Under the pieces are notes generated by a model, which ran no database searches, was not told the origin of the DNA, and saw only the letters and a program-made list of their open reading frames with translations. From contig JBJXFY010000434.1 in assembly GCA_046155815.1 (NCBI GenBank), positions 1 to 18,250 on the forward strand: a DNA stretch of 18,250 bases, read 5' to 3'. Position numbers and translations under genes: made by a program. Shown here in pieces: positions 1 through 6,625 of this stretch. Numbering within the stretch: the first letter of the stretch is position 1; every line of letters begins with the position of its first letter. The stretch is from JBJXFY01 sp046155815 (GTDB taxonomy: Bacteria; Verrucomicrobiota; Verrucomicrobiia; Limisphaerales; CAIMTB01).

Positions 1-1079
1 TCCGCGAGCCCGCGGGCCGCGCGCGCCCCCGCCCAGCCCAGCGCCGCGTACCGCAGCGCCAGCGCGAGGACCACCACTGCCGGCCCACCGTACACCGCGC
101 CGAGGCCGGGGCGGTTCAGCAGGTGGATCAACGCCAGCCCGAGGAACACGCCCGGCAGGAAGAATGGGAGCCACGTCGCCGCCGGCCACCGCCAGCGCGA
201 CAGGAAGATGCCCGCCGCGGTCACCAGCACCGCGCCCGCCCCCGCCGTCAGCAGTGACCGCGCCGCCGCCCCCTGTCCGGCCGCCCACGCGCCGGGCAGT
301 TCCGTCCACGTCCGCGGCGCGGCCAGCATGCCACCCAGCGGCACGCCCACCGACAGCGCCACCAGCACGAGCAGCACGGCCCACGCCGTCCCGTGCATTC
401 CGCGGCCGAGCTGCGCCCGCAACGCGCCGCGGCCGGCCGCGCCCCGGCCAAACGGCAACGCCACCGGCCCTCGCGAAAGCCACGCCAGCAGCAGCGCCGG
501 CCCGAGCATCAGGGGCCAGCCCTGCGCCAGCGCGCCGGCCGTGTCGAACGTGGTGTTGAAGCGCACCCAGATTTCCGCCGCGTACACCTTCGCCTGGAAC
601 AGCGCCGGCACGGCGAACTGCCCGAGCGCCAGCACGAAGGTCACCGCCGCCGCCGGGCCGAGCGCCGGGCGCACGCGCGGCCACAGCACGCCGCGCACGA
701 GCGCCATTCCCCGCACGGCCGGGTCGGCCTCAAGCTGCGCGGCGTCGAGGCGGTCCAGCGCGCCGAGCGTGAAGAGGAACGGCACCGGCCACAGCAGCAG
801 CGCCGTCACCCACGCCGTCGCCATGAAGGGCAGCACCGGTTCCCAGCCCGGTGCGAGCCGCAGCCGCCACGCGCCGGCAAAGCCCAGCCACTCCATCCAC
901 GTCGCCGCCGCGAGGAAAGGCGGCATGGCCAGCGCCAGCACGGCCGCCACGAGGGCGAAACGCCGCCGCCGGCGGGTGGACGCCGCCGCTGCCAGGGCCG
1001 CCAGGGCGCCGCCTGTGTTCGCGACCAGCGTCGCCGCCGCCGCCACGGCCAGCGAATGCAGGAGCAGCGGCACGTTCAC
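1..1079 (-). CDS. Iron-type ABC transporter permease (partial, runs off left edge)
   Basis: Reading the minus strand from GTG at 1079, one frame stays open to the window edge (about 359 codons). It is rich in hydrophobic helices separated by short Arg-rich loops. It begins VNVPLLLHSLAVAAAATLV, and about 100 residues later has a loop of the EAA type (AAQLEADPAVRGMALVRG) followed by a helix, the signature of binding-protein-dependent permeases that contact the ATPase. A second set of helices follows, so this is probably a fused two-half permease of the FbpB/ThiP kind (usually about 500-550 aa). It lies directly downstream of the binding-protein gene, so it should be the membrane channel of the same importer. 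The ATPase would lie further left, outside the window. The start is uncertain: the frame is also open upstream to a TTG at 1217, and the best Shine-Dalgarno points to a GTG at 1210 in another frame. Substrate (ferric iron) is inferred from the binding protein. Confidence 0.8.
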   Translation of the reverse strand, partial: MNVPLLLHSLAVAAAATLVANTGGALAALAAAASTRRRRRFALVAAVLALAMPPFLAAATWMEWLGFAGAWRLRLAPGWEPVLPFMATAWVTALLLWPVPFLFTLGALDRLDAAQLEADPAVRGMALVRGVLWPRVRPALGPAAAVTFVLALGQFAVPALFQAKVYAAEIWVRFNTTFDTAGALAQGWPLMLGPALLLAWLSRGPVALPFGRGAAGRGALRAQLGRGMHGTAWAVLLVLVALSVGVPLGGMLAAPRTWTELPGAWAAGQGAAARSLLTAGAGAVLVTAAGIFLSRWRWPAATWLPFFLPGVFLGLALIHLLNRPGLGAVYGGPAVVVLALALRYAALGWAGARAARGLA

Positions 1080-1206
1080 GCGGCGCAACCGTGGCGGCGA
1101 CGCCCCGTCGCCGAAGGTGTCCGCGGCGCCCCGCCGCGGGAGACGAACCGCGCCGGGCCGGAGGCCGGCGCTCCGGGCTGCGGTGGCGTGGCGTTTCGGG
1201 CGCGCT

Positions 1207-2220
1207 TCACCGGACAAACACCTCCTTCAGCCACGTCGTGTTGGTCTCCAGGCCGGAGAGCATCGCGCTCCACGTCGCCTCGGGGAGCTGTTCCGCTGGC
1301 GTTGGCGCGTCGGCCGACGACAGCGCGCCCGCCGCCTCGAGGCGTTCCGCGACCGCCGGTGAGGCGAGCCAGTCGCGCAGCTTCTCCGCCGCTTCACGCC
1401 GTGGCGCCCGGCGCACGAGCGCCAGCGTGTTCGGGATCGCCAGCCCCTCCGCCGGCGCCAACGGCACGGCCATCACGGGCAGGCCGTTCCTCTGGCCGAC
1501 GGCGACCACATCGTCGTCGTCCGTCAGCCCGACCCAGGCCTGGCCCGAGCCGACCATCTTCACGACGACCGAGTTGCCATCGAGGAGCCACGGCCGGTTC
1601 GCGGCCAGCGCGCGGCACCAGTCCTCCCACGCGGGCGCGCCCCAGCGCTCGCGCAGCGCGAGGAAATGGGTCGCCGTCGTGCCGAACACCGGCCACGCCA
1701 AGGCCACGCGGCCGCGGAGCGCGGCGTTGGTCAGCGCGGCCAGCGTGAGCGGCGACGGCAGCCCGGCGAGGTGGTTCGTGTTCACCACCAGCACGCGCTC
1801 GCGCCGGCCGAAGGACGTGAACGCCGGCTTCAGCACGCCGCGCGCGACAAGCTGCCGCGTGCGGAACTCCTCGTTGCTCCACCAGAGGTCCGCGCGCGGG
1901 TTCGCGGCCTCGGCGATCAGGCGGTTCGCCAGCCCGACGGTTTTCGTGGCCTCGCTGTCGAGCAGGGCGCGGACGTGTTGGCCCGTCTCGCGCTCGAACT
2001 CCTTGAACAGCGGCTCGGCGAAGACCTGGTCCTGGGCGCAGTAGATGGTCACTGCGCGGGGACTTTCAGGTTTAAGCCAATTGAACGCTGCCAGCACGGC
2101 CACACCCAACAGGGCAATGACGGGGATGCTCCATTGCAGCAGCCACATGGCGGTTTCCGACCGGGCAAAGTAATCCCGCGGCCACCAGCACTTCGCCTGG
2201 TCGTCGGATTCCGGCTTCAT
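1207..2220 (-). CDS. Extracellular solute-binding protein of a ferric-iron-type ABC importer
   Basis: The 337-aa product should capture substrate outside the cytoplasmic membrane and deliver it to the permease encoded next. After a short Trp-containing N-terminus, residues 27-46 form a hydrophobic anchor (LLQWSIPVIALLGVAVLAAF), and the mature domain starts with VTIYCAQDQVFAEPLFKEFE. This matches the first strand and helix of FbpA/AfuA-type iron-binding proteins, followed by a region (ADLWWSNEEFRTRQLVARGVL) typical of their hinge. There is no lipobox cysteine, so it is probably held by an uncleaved helix rather than as a lipoprotein. The start could also be the ATG at 2148 (MWLLQW), since neither start has a clear ribosome site. 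Its stop sits against the permease start region, indicating one operon. Iron as substrate is a family inference; other small anions or metals are possible. Confidence 0.82.
   Translation of the reverse strand: MKPESDDQAKCWWPRDYFARSETAMWLLQWSIPVIALLGVAVLAAFNWLKPESPRAVTIYCAQDQVFAEPLFKEFERETGQHVRALLDSEATKTVGLANRLIAEAANPRADLWWSNEEFRTRQLVARGVLKPAFTSFGRRERVLVVNTNHLAGLPSPLTLAALTNAALRGRVALAWPVFGTTATHFLALRERWGAPAWEDWCRALAANRPWLLDGNSVVVKMVGSGQAWVGLTDDDDVVAVGQRNGLPVMAVPLAPAEGLAIPNTLALVRRAPRREAAEKLRDWLASPAVAERLEAAGALSSADAPTPAEQLPEATWSAMLSGLETNTTWLKEVFVR
1221..1227 (-). promoter_or_regulatory. Strong Shine-Dalgarno (AAGGAGG) at the end of the binding-protein gene
   Basis: On the minus strand AAGGAGG lies 10 nt before a GTG at 1210 that overlaps the TGA of the binding-protein gene (GTGA). 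This is the classic layout for a translationally coupled next gene. The GTG frame, however, ends at 1076 and is not the permease frame, so the site poses a start or frame problem, described in the findings. Confidence 0.55.
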
Positions 2221-2292
2221 CGCATTCTCGGACTCATCATCAGGAGCAGTGACCCAAGCGACGCTTCATACTGCCGCCGATTCGTTCACCTG

Positions 2293-2347
2293 CCAGCATC
2301 CTGCACCCAGCATCGAGGAGGAGGACGAGGACGAGCAGGAGCACGAG
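2293..2347. repeat. Low-complexity GAN triplet run with a CCAGCATC direct repeat
   Basis: In the 155-bp gap between the binding-protein and BatA genes, CCAGCATC occurs twice (2293-2300 and 2307-2314, 14-bp period). It is immediately followed by eleven triplets, mostly GAG or GAC with one CAG and one CAC (2315-2347). No gene is supported here. The run has no good start or codon context, so it is best read as intergenic simple repeat. I have an unverified recollection of similar GAGGACGAG strings in other Verrucomicrobiota intergenic regions. Confidence 0.7.
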
Positions 2348-2375
2348 CGGGCCGGTTCGTTGACTCGTCGCGCTT

Positions 2376-4211
2376 TCACGCCGCCCTCCGGTGATAAAAC
2401 CACCACTCGAACAGCAGCACCGCCAGCGCCACCGCCGCGAACCACCGCCACAGCTCCGCGTTCGCCTTCACCGGCGCGGCGGCCTGCGTGCCGCCGAAGC
2501 GCCCCACCGGCAGCGTGTCCCGCGGCGCAGTGGCCGTCTCCGCCGCGTCGAGCGCGTGGACGGCGTACACGGCCGAATTGGTGCCGGCCCGCACGGTGTA
2601 CAGACCGGCCCGCGCCGTGTCGCCGAACACGAGTTCCGCCGCGCCCGCATCCGCCGTGAGCGTGCGCGTGCCGCCGCCGGGCAGCGTGAGCTCCACGGTG
2701 CCGCCGGCCGCCGGCGCGGCGATCCGCAGCGGGTCGCCCGCGCGCACCTGCAGCCGCTCGCCGCGCACGACGGCGGGGTTCAGCCACTCGACGGCGTTGG
2801 CGATGAAGAGCGGGAAGGACACACGCAGCGGCCAGGTGCTTTGCAGCAGGTCAAACGCCACCCATGCCACGCGCCGGCCGCCCAGCTCGCCGGCCAGCAG
2901 CAGCGGCGCCTGCGGCGAATCCACCAGCGACAGCGCCCACGACGGCGGCTTCACCGCGACGGCCTCGGCCACCTGCACGTTGTCGAAGCCCACGAAGCGC
3001 AGGAGCGGATGATTCCCGCGCCAGTCCACGATGGGCGGCCCCTCGAGCCGGCCGGTGACTTCAAACCAGTTCGTCGGCGCGACGCGGAAGGCGAGCGTGT
3101 TGACGTCGGGCCAGGCCAGCGGCGGCACGTCATCGAACACCACGAAGTCCAGGCCCGCCGCGTCGCCCGTGAAGGCCGGCGCCACCGTGAGTTCCACGCG
3201 GCCGGCCGCGCGCAGCGCGCGTTCGAGGAAACGGTTGCCCCGCGTGACGAGCAGCACGCGCACCGGCGGCGGGAGCAGGCTCACGAAGCTGGCCTCGTTG
3301 TCCGCCGCGAGGTCGTCGTCCGCGCGCAGGCGCACGGTGAAGACGCCGTCCCGCGGCTGCGCGGCGGTGAAGACGACGGGCAGCGTTTCGCCTGCCGGCA
3401 CGGCGACGGGCTGCGCGCTGACGACCTGGCCGTCGAAGAGAAGCTGGAGCTCGGCGTCGAGCGGCGCGTCGGAACGGTTGGCCACGGCGGTGAAGACTGC
3501 ACGTTGCGCCGGATCCTCGGGGTTCGGCCGGACCTCGAGGCGGACGATGCCGGCGTTGCGCCCGCGCTCGCCGACGCGATGAAAGACCAGCGGCAGGTTG
3601 CGGTTCTCGAACTCGCTGAGGTCGGCCACCGCGCCGTCGCTGAAGAGGTGAACCTCCGCGTCGGGTGCGTCGCGGACGAGGCTTTCGGCCATGCGCAGCG
3701 CCTCGCCCAGGCGCGTCGGGCCGTCCGTCACGGCACCGGCGCCGAGCGCGCGGCGGAGCGCGTTGCGGTCGGACGTGGCGGACTGCCGCACGACCGTCCG
3801 CGCACCGGCCTCGAGCACGATCATCTGCTGGCCGTCACGCAGGCCGTCGGCAAGCGCGAGCGCCTGCCGGCGCGCGGCCTCGAAGCGGTTCGGCGCGACG
3901 TCCGTGCTCTGCATCGAGGCGGAGGTGTCCAGGATCACCACGCGCAGGGCGCGCGGCCGGTCGGTGCCGGGCCGGAAGGGGCGGGCCAGCGCGAAGACCG
4001 CGAGGGCGAGCAGGAGAAGCTGGAGGAGCAGCAGCCAGTTCTTCCGCAGCTTCTGGAAGGGCGCGCTGGCCTGCAGCTCGGCGAGGTAGCGCTGCCACAG
4101 GACCGTGCTCGGCACGCGCAGCACGCGGCGCCGCCGTTTGAGCAGGTAGAACACCACCACCACCGGCAGCGCGAGCGCGAACCAGAAGGCCAGGGGGGCG
4201 AGGAAGGACAT
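2376..4211 (-). CDS. BatA-type membrane protein with VWA domain
   Basis: The 611-aa product is a membrane protein of the Bat (Bacteroides aerotolerance) group. Residues 5-24 and 59-76 are two transmembrane helices flanking a basic loop, the BatA N-terminal arrangement. A von Willebrand factor A domain follows at about 88-210, with an intact metal site: D95-T-S97-A-S99, a downstream GPTRLGEAL threonine loop, and VHLFSDG near residue 190. The remaining 350 residues are beta-rich and probably periplasmic (repeated 'VFTAVANRSDAPL'-like Ig segments), and a last helix near 588-605 ends in YHRRAA. Such proteins usually sit beside MoxR ATPase and DUF58 genes. A DUF58 gene is upstream on the same strand, but 382 bp away. 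The role of the family (chaperone-like assembly or stress tolerance of envelope complexes) is only partly known. The ATG at 4211 was chosen because MSFLAPLAFWF is the usual start of the family; no Shine-Dalgarno is visible. Confidence 0.88.
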   Translation of the reverse strand: MSFLAPLAFWFALALPVVVVFYLLKRRRRVLRVPSTVLWQRYLAELQASAPFQKLRKNWLLLLQLLLLALAVFALARPFRPGTDRPRALRVVILDTSASMQSTDVAPNRFEAARRQALALADGLRDGQQMIVLEAGARTVVRQSATSDRNALRRALGAGAVTDGPTRLGEALRMAESLVRDAPDAEVHLFSDGAVADLSEFENRNLPLVFHRVGERGRNAGIVRLEVRPNPEDPAQRAVFTAVANRSDAPLDAELQLLFDGQVVSAQPVAVPAGETLPVVFTAAQPRDGVFTVRLRADDDLAADNEASFVSLLPPPVRVLLVTRGNRFLERALRAAGRVELTVAPAFTGDAAGLDFVVFDDVPPLAWPDVNTLAFRVAPTNWFEVTGRLEGPPIVDWRGNHPLLRFVGFDNVQVAEAVAVKPPSWALSLVDSPQAPLLLAGELGGRRVAWVAFDLLQSTWPLRVSFPLFIANAVEWLNPAVVRGERLQVRAGDPLRIAAPAAGGTVELTLPGGGTRTLTADAGAAELVFGDTARAGLYTVRAGTNSAVYAVHALDAAETATAPRDTLPVGRFGGTQAAAPVKANAELWRWFAAVALAVLLFEWWFYHRRAA

Positions 4212-4213
4212 GC

Positions 4214-4244
4214 GATTGCGGAAGGCGGATTTCGGATTGCGGAA
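4214..4244. repeat. Short imperfect tandem repeat just upstream of the BatA gene
   Basis: GATTGCGGAA occurs at 4214-4223 and again at 4235-4244 (21-bp period), with a related GGATTTCGG string between them. On the minus strand this reads as TTCCGCAATC / CGAAATCCGCC / TTCCGCAATC, ending 2 bp before the BatA ATG, so it occupies the place of the ribosome-binding region. I have an unverified recollection of similar 'ATCCGCAATCCG' runs as intergenic repeats in PVC bacteria. Confidence 0.6.
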
Positions 4245-4270
4245 TCAACCGCGACGCGGGCCGCCGTGGC

Positions 4271-4397
4271 GCAGGCTTGCAGCCTGCCGTATCGCCGGCT
4301 TGCCGCCGGCCGGGACGCCGACGGCGAGGCGGCGGTCCTGTGGCCGACGCGGCGTCCGCAGGTTGAAAACCTGCGACACGGCAGGATGAAACCCTGC
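4271..4397. repeat. Inverted pair of ~48-bp units, each with two 17-bp mini-palindromes (REP/BIME- or MITE-like)
   Basis: Four 17-mers begin at 4271, 4294, 4358 and 4381: GCAGGCTTGCAGCCTGC, GCCGGCTTGCCGCCGGC, GCAGGTTGAAAACCTGC and GCAGGATGAAACCCTGC. Each can fold on itself. They come as two pairs, each with a 23-bp start-to-start distance and a 6-nt spacer (cgtatc; gacacg, whose complement is cgtgtc). Read in reverse complement, the right pair aligns with the left pair (30 of 40 positions). The alignment continues into GGACGCCG at 4313-4320 and its complement at 4350-4357. The whole block is therefore an imperfect inverted repeat centred near 4334. No protein is encoded. Confidence 0.75.
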
Positions 4398-4440
4398 GCT
4401 GCGGGCAGCGCGCCCGCCCCGGGCGCCGCAGGCTGCGCCC
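4396..4440. repeat. Two further GC-rich inverted repeats adjoining the inverted pair
   Basis: At 4396-4411 GCGCTGC and GCAGCGC are complementary arms with a tiny loop. At 4421-4440 GGGCGC and GCGCCC flank an 8-nt loop (CGCAGGCT). They extend the palindrome cluster but do not share the 17-bp pattern, and in DNA this GC-rich some such arms occur by chance. Confidence 0.45.
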
Positions 4441-4593
4441 TCGCGGCCTGCACACGGCGTGCGTGCCTCCGAACCGCTCCGCGCCGCCGGGCGCGCCGGA
4501 GTTCGGAACGGGGGCGCGCCGAACGGCAGCCGGGGCGGCCGCGCTCCCTGTTCTCCTCGGTGCATCGGGGCCCCTTTCATGCTCGTTCCGTAA

Positions 4594-5499
4594 TCACCCG
4601 AGGACGTCGGCCTCCCGCATTTCCTTCAGCACGAGCTGCTCGAGCTTCACGTCGCTCGCGGCGCGGAAGAAGCGGAGGCCGCGCTGCTGGCAGTGTTCAC
4701 GCAGCTTCTGCGTGTGGCTCTCGACCACGCGGCGGTACGCCTTGAGCCGGTGCCGGCCGAAGGTGACCTCCTGCTCCGCGCCCGTCTCTGCGTCCACCAG
4801 CCGCAGGTCGCCGAACGTCGCCGGGTCCAGCTCCTCCGGCGCGAGGATCTGCACGGCGCTGACCTGGAAGCCGCGGCCCGCCAGCGCATCGAGGCCGGCG
4901 GCGTAACCGGCGGGATCGAGGAAGTCGCTGAGCACGATCGCCGCGCCGGTGCGCCGCGTCTCCATCGCGCCGCGGCGCAGGGCGTCGTTCAAATCCGCCG
5001 CGCCTCCCGGCGTGACGACGGCGAGGTTGCGGAAGAACTCCGCCGCGGACTTTTTCCCGCGCACGGAGCGGAGCGCGGAACGCCGCAGGGCCTCCGCCGG
5101 GTCGGGGCTTTCCGGGAAGACGCGCACCGTCACCTGGTCGAAGCCGCAGAGCGCGACGTAGCCGAGCGCCGCCGCCAGCCGGCGGGCGAGGTCGAACTTC
5201 GGCGGCGTGCCGAAGGTCATGGATTCGCTCGCGTCGAGGAACACCGTGACCGGCAGCTCGCGTTCCTCCTCGTAGAGCTTCACAAAGAGCCGGTCGAGGC
5301 GGCCGTAGAGGTTCCAGTCGAGGTGGCGGAGGTCGTCGCCCACCACGTAGCTGCGGTGGTCGGCGAACTCGACCGACTGGCCGCGGGCGTTGCTGCGGCG
5401 TTCGCCCCGGGCGGCGCTGCGGGCGCGCCGGCGAGCGCGCAGCTCGAACTGCTCGAGCTGGCGGAGCAGCGGCGGCGGCAGAAGGGCGGGTTCGGCCAT
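4594..5499 (-). CDS. DUF58 domain protein (MoxR/Bat-associated, VWA-like)
   Basis: The 301-aa soluble protein carries the DUF58 signature at residues 41-67: the segment around VEFADHRSYVVGDDLRHLDW. A VWA-like fold follows, with an intact DxSxS metal motif (D89-A-S91-E-S93), 'DLNDALRRG' as the second loop and 'AIVLSDFLDP' as the third. DUF58 proteins work with MoxR AAA+ ATPases and Bat VWA proteins, probably as adaptors in protein-complex maturation; the biochemical role is not settled. The BatA gene lies downstream on the same strand, past the palindrome block. The usual upstream MoxR gene is absent: instead a DHH phosphoesterase gene diverges 108 bp away. Start at ATG 5499 (MAEPALLPP) gives the normal family length of about 300 aa. 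Confidence 0.88.
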   Translation of the reverse strand: MAEPALLPPPLLRQLEQFELRARRRARSAARGERRSNARGQSVEFADHRSYVVGDDLRHLDWNLYGRLDRLFVKLYEEERELPVTVFLDASESMTFGTPPKFDLARRLAAALGYVALCGFDQVTVRVFPESPDPAEALRRSALRSVRGKKSAAEFFRNLAVVTPGGAADLNDALRRGAMETRRTGAAIVLSDFLDPAGYAAGLDALAGRGFQVSAVQILAPEELDPATFGDLRLVDAETGAEQEVTFGRHRLKAYRRVVESHTQKLREHCQQRGLRFFRAASDVKLEQLVLKEMREADVLG

Positions 5500-5511
5500 C
5501 GGCTTCGCCCC

Positions 5512-5540
5512 GTGCTACGGCAGCGCCGCACGCGGGTCAA
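5512..5540 (-). promoter_or_regulatory. Candidate promoter for the DUF58 gene
   Basis: On the minus strand TTGACC (5540-5535) is separated by exactly 17 bp from TAGCAC (5517-5512), which ends 12 nt before the DUF58 ATG. The -35 matches 5 of 6 consensus bases, while the -10 matches only about 3 of 6. Confidence 0.35.
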
Positions 5541-5607
5541 AAGCCATCGCCGCGCCCCACACTCGCGCTGGCCAACACCCGGCCGTTCCCGGCACGCTGG
5601 GCGGGAC

Positions 5608-6540
5608 ATGACGCCGTTGCCGCAGCCGGAAGTGATCCTGACGCACGAGAGCGACCTCGATGGTTTTGTCGCGGGCCACCTGCTGGTGCGCCTCGCCCGC
5701 CATCTCTTTGGCAGCGATCCGCGCTTCGAGGCCTGGAACACGAACGCGTGGCAGCAGCGCCCGCTGCGCGAAGCCGCCGCCTGGGTCACTGACCTCGCCT
5801 TCGACGCCCGCCTCGACCGCGCGAACTGGGTCGTGGTGGACCATCATCCGCCGCTCGCCCGGCCCGTCCGCGCCCGGCTCGTCCATGACTCCGCCAAATC
5901 CGCCGCGCTGCTCGGCTACGACCTCTGCCGCGAGCACGGCGTCAGCAACCCCCGCCTCGACCGCCTCGTCCACCTCACGAACGTCGGCGACCTGTTCCTC
6001 GAGGAAGATCCGGACTTTGACGAGTCGCAGGACTACGCCGCCCTGCTGAAGAACTGGCCCTTCTGGAACCTCGGCCGCTTCATCGCCGGCGACCTCGAAT
6101 CGCTGGTGGACCACCCGTTGCTCGAGGTCGTGCGCGCTCGCCGCCGCGTCGAGGATCCGCTCGGGTTGGAATGGAGCCGGCGGCACATCCTGCCCGTGAC
6201 GCCGGATCTGGCCGTGGTCGAGACTGCCGTCGGAAACTCGAACCTCATTGTCCACCGGCTGCTGCGGGAGCAGGCCGTTCCGCAGCCCGTCCTCGCCACC
6301 GTGGTGAAGAAGGGCGGGCAATGGGTGGCGTCCTTCCGCAGCCGCAACGGCGCCGCGCAGCCCATGGCGGAGAAGTTCCGCGGCGGCGGCCATCCCAACG
6401 CCGCAGGGGCCGTGCTCCCGCGTTCCGTCTCCAGCGTGGCCGACGCCGTGGAGTACATGCGGCGCACCCTCCAGCCCGCCATCGTCGAGGGCCTCACCTC
6501 CCTCGAAAGCGCGTTCGCCACGCTGAAGCTGCCGGGGTGA
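5608..6540 (+). CDS. DHH/DHHA1 family phosphoesterase
   Basis: The 310-aa cytoplasmic protein has the metal-binding motifs of the DHH superfamily: motif I as H13-E-S-D16-L-D18-G, the name-giving D78-H79-H80 in VVVDHHPP, a conserved HLTNVGDLF segment, and a C-terminal DHHA1 substrate loop G259-G-G-H262-P-N-A-A-G267. These would coordinate two Mn ions for phosphodiester hydrolysis, as in oligoribonuclease/pAp-phosphatase relatives (NrnA) or RecJ. Motif I is HxxDxDG, not the NrnA form HxxPDGDA, so substrate cannot be assigned. The ATG at 5608 was chosen because the conserved beta-strand PEVILTHESD starts directly after it; sequence upstream in this frame is antisense to DUF58. It is transcribed divergently from DUF58. 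Likely single-gene unit, ending 85 bp before the next gene. Confidence 0.85.
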   Translation: MTPLPQPEVILTHESDLDGFVAGHLLVRLARHLFGSDPRFEAWNTNAWQQRPLREAAAWVTDLAFDARLDRANWVVVDHHPPLARPVRARLVHDSAKSAALLGYDLCREHGVSNPRLDRLVHLTNVGDLFLEEDPDFDESQDYAALLKNWPFWNLGRFIAGDLESLVDHPLLEVVRARRRVEDPLGLEWSRRHILPVTPDLAVVETAVGNSNLIVHRLLREQAVPQPVLATVVKKGGQWVASFRSRNGAAQPMAEKFRGGGHPNAAGAVLPRSVSSVADAVEYMRRTLQPAIVEGLTSLESAFATLKLPG

Positions 6541-6589
6541 ACAGTCCCCGAGGCGGCCGGCATGGGTTCCCGGCATTTCCCAGAGTGTC

Positions 6590-6619
6590 TTGTTGCCCGC
6601 GGCCGCCCGCGGCTAGCCT
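6590..6619 (+). promoter_or_regulatory. Candidate leaderless-type promoter of the cytochrome fusion gene
   Basis: TTGTTG (6590-6595), an 18-bp spacer and TAGCCT (6614-6619) end 6 nt before the GTG start at 6626. Transcription would then begin at or beside the start codon. The spacer consists mainly of two copies of GCCCGCGGC (6595-6603, 6605-6613). Confidence 0.5.
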
Positions 6620-6625
6620 CCGCGT

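Larger units (their letters stand above)
4212..4593. other. Gene-free 382-bp interval between DUF58 and BatA genes
   Basis: No reading frame here resembles a protein. The left 35 bp hold a short imperfect tandem repeat, 4271-4440 holds a series of palindromes (annotated separately), and 4441-4593 is GC-rich sequence in which I see nothing specific. Overlapping frames that read through it are shadows. Confidence 0.7.

Noticed and set aside
393..1748. 451-codon plus-strand open frame
   Set aside because: It overlaps the minus-strand permease and binding-protein genes and has no family features.
2391..4745. 784-codon plus-strand open frame opposite BatA
   Set aside because: It is a shadow frame running across the BatA gene and the palindrome block, with Arg/His-rich, low-complexity translation.
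4693..5607. N-terminal extension of the DHH protein frame by 305 codons
   Set aside because: This part is antisense to DUF58. The conserved DHH fold starts right after ATG 5608.
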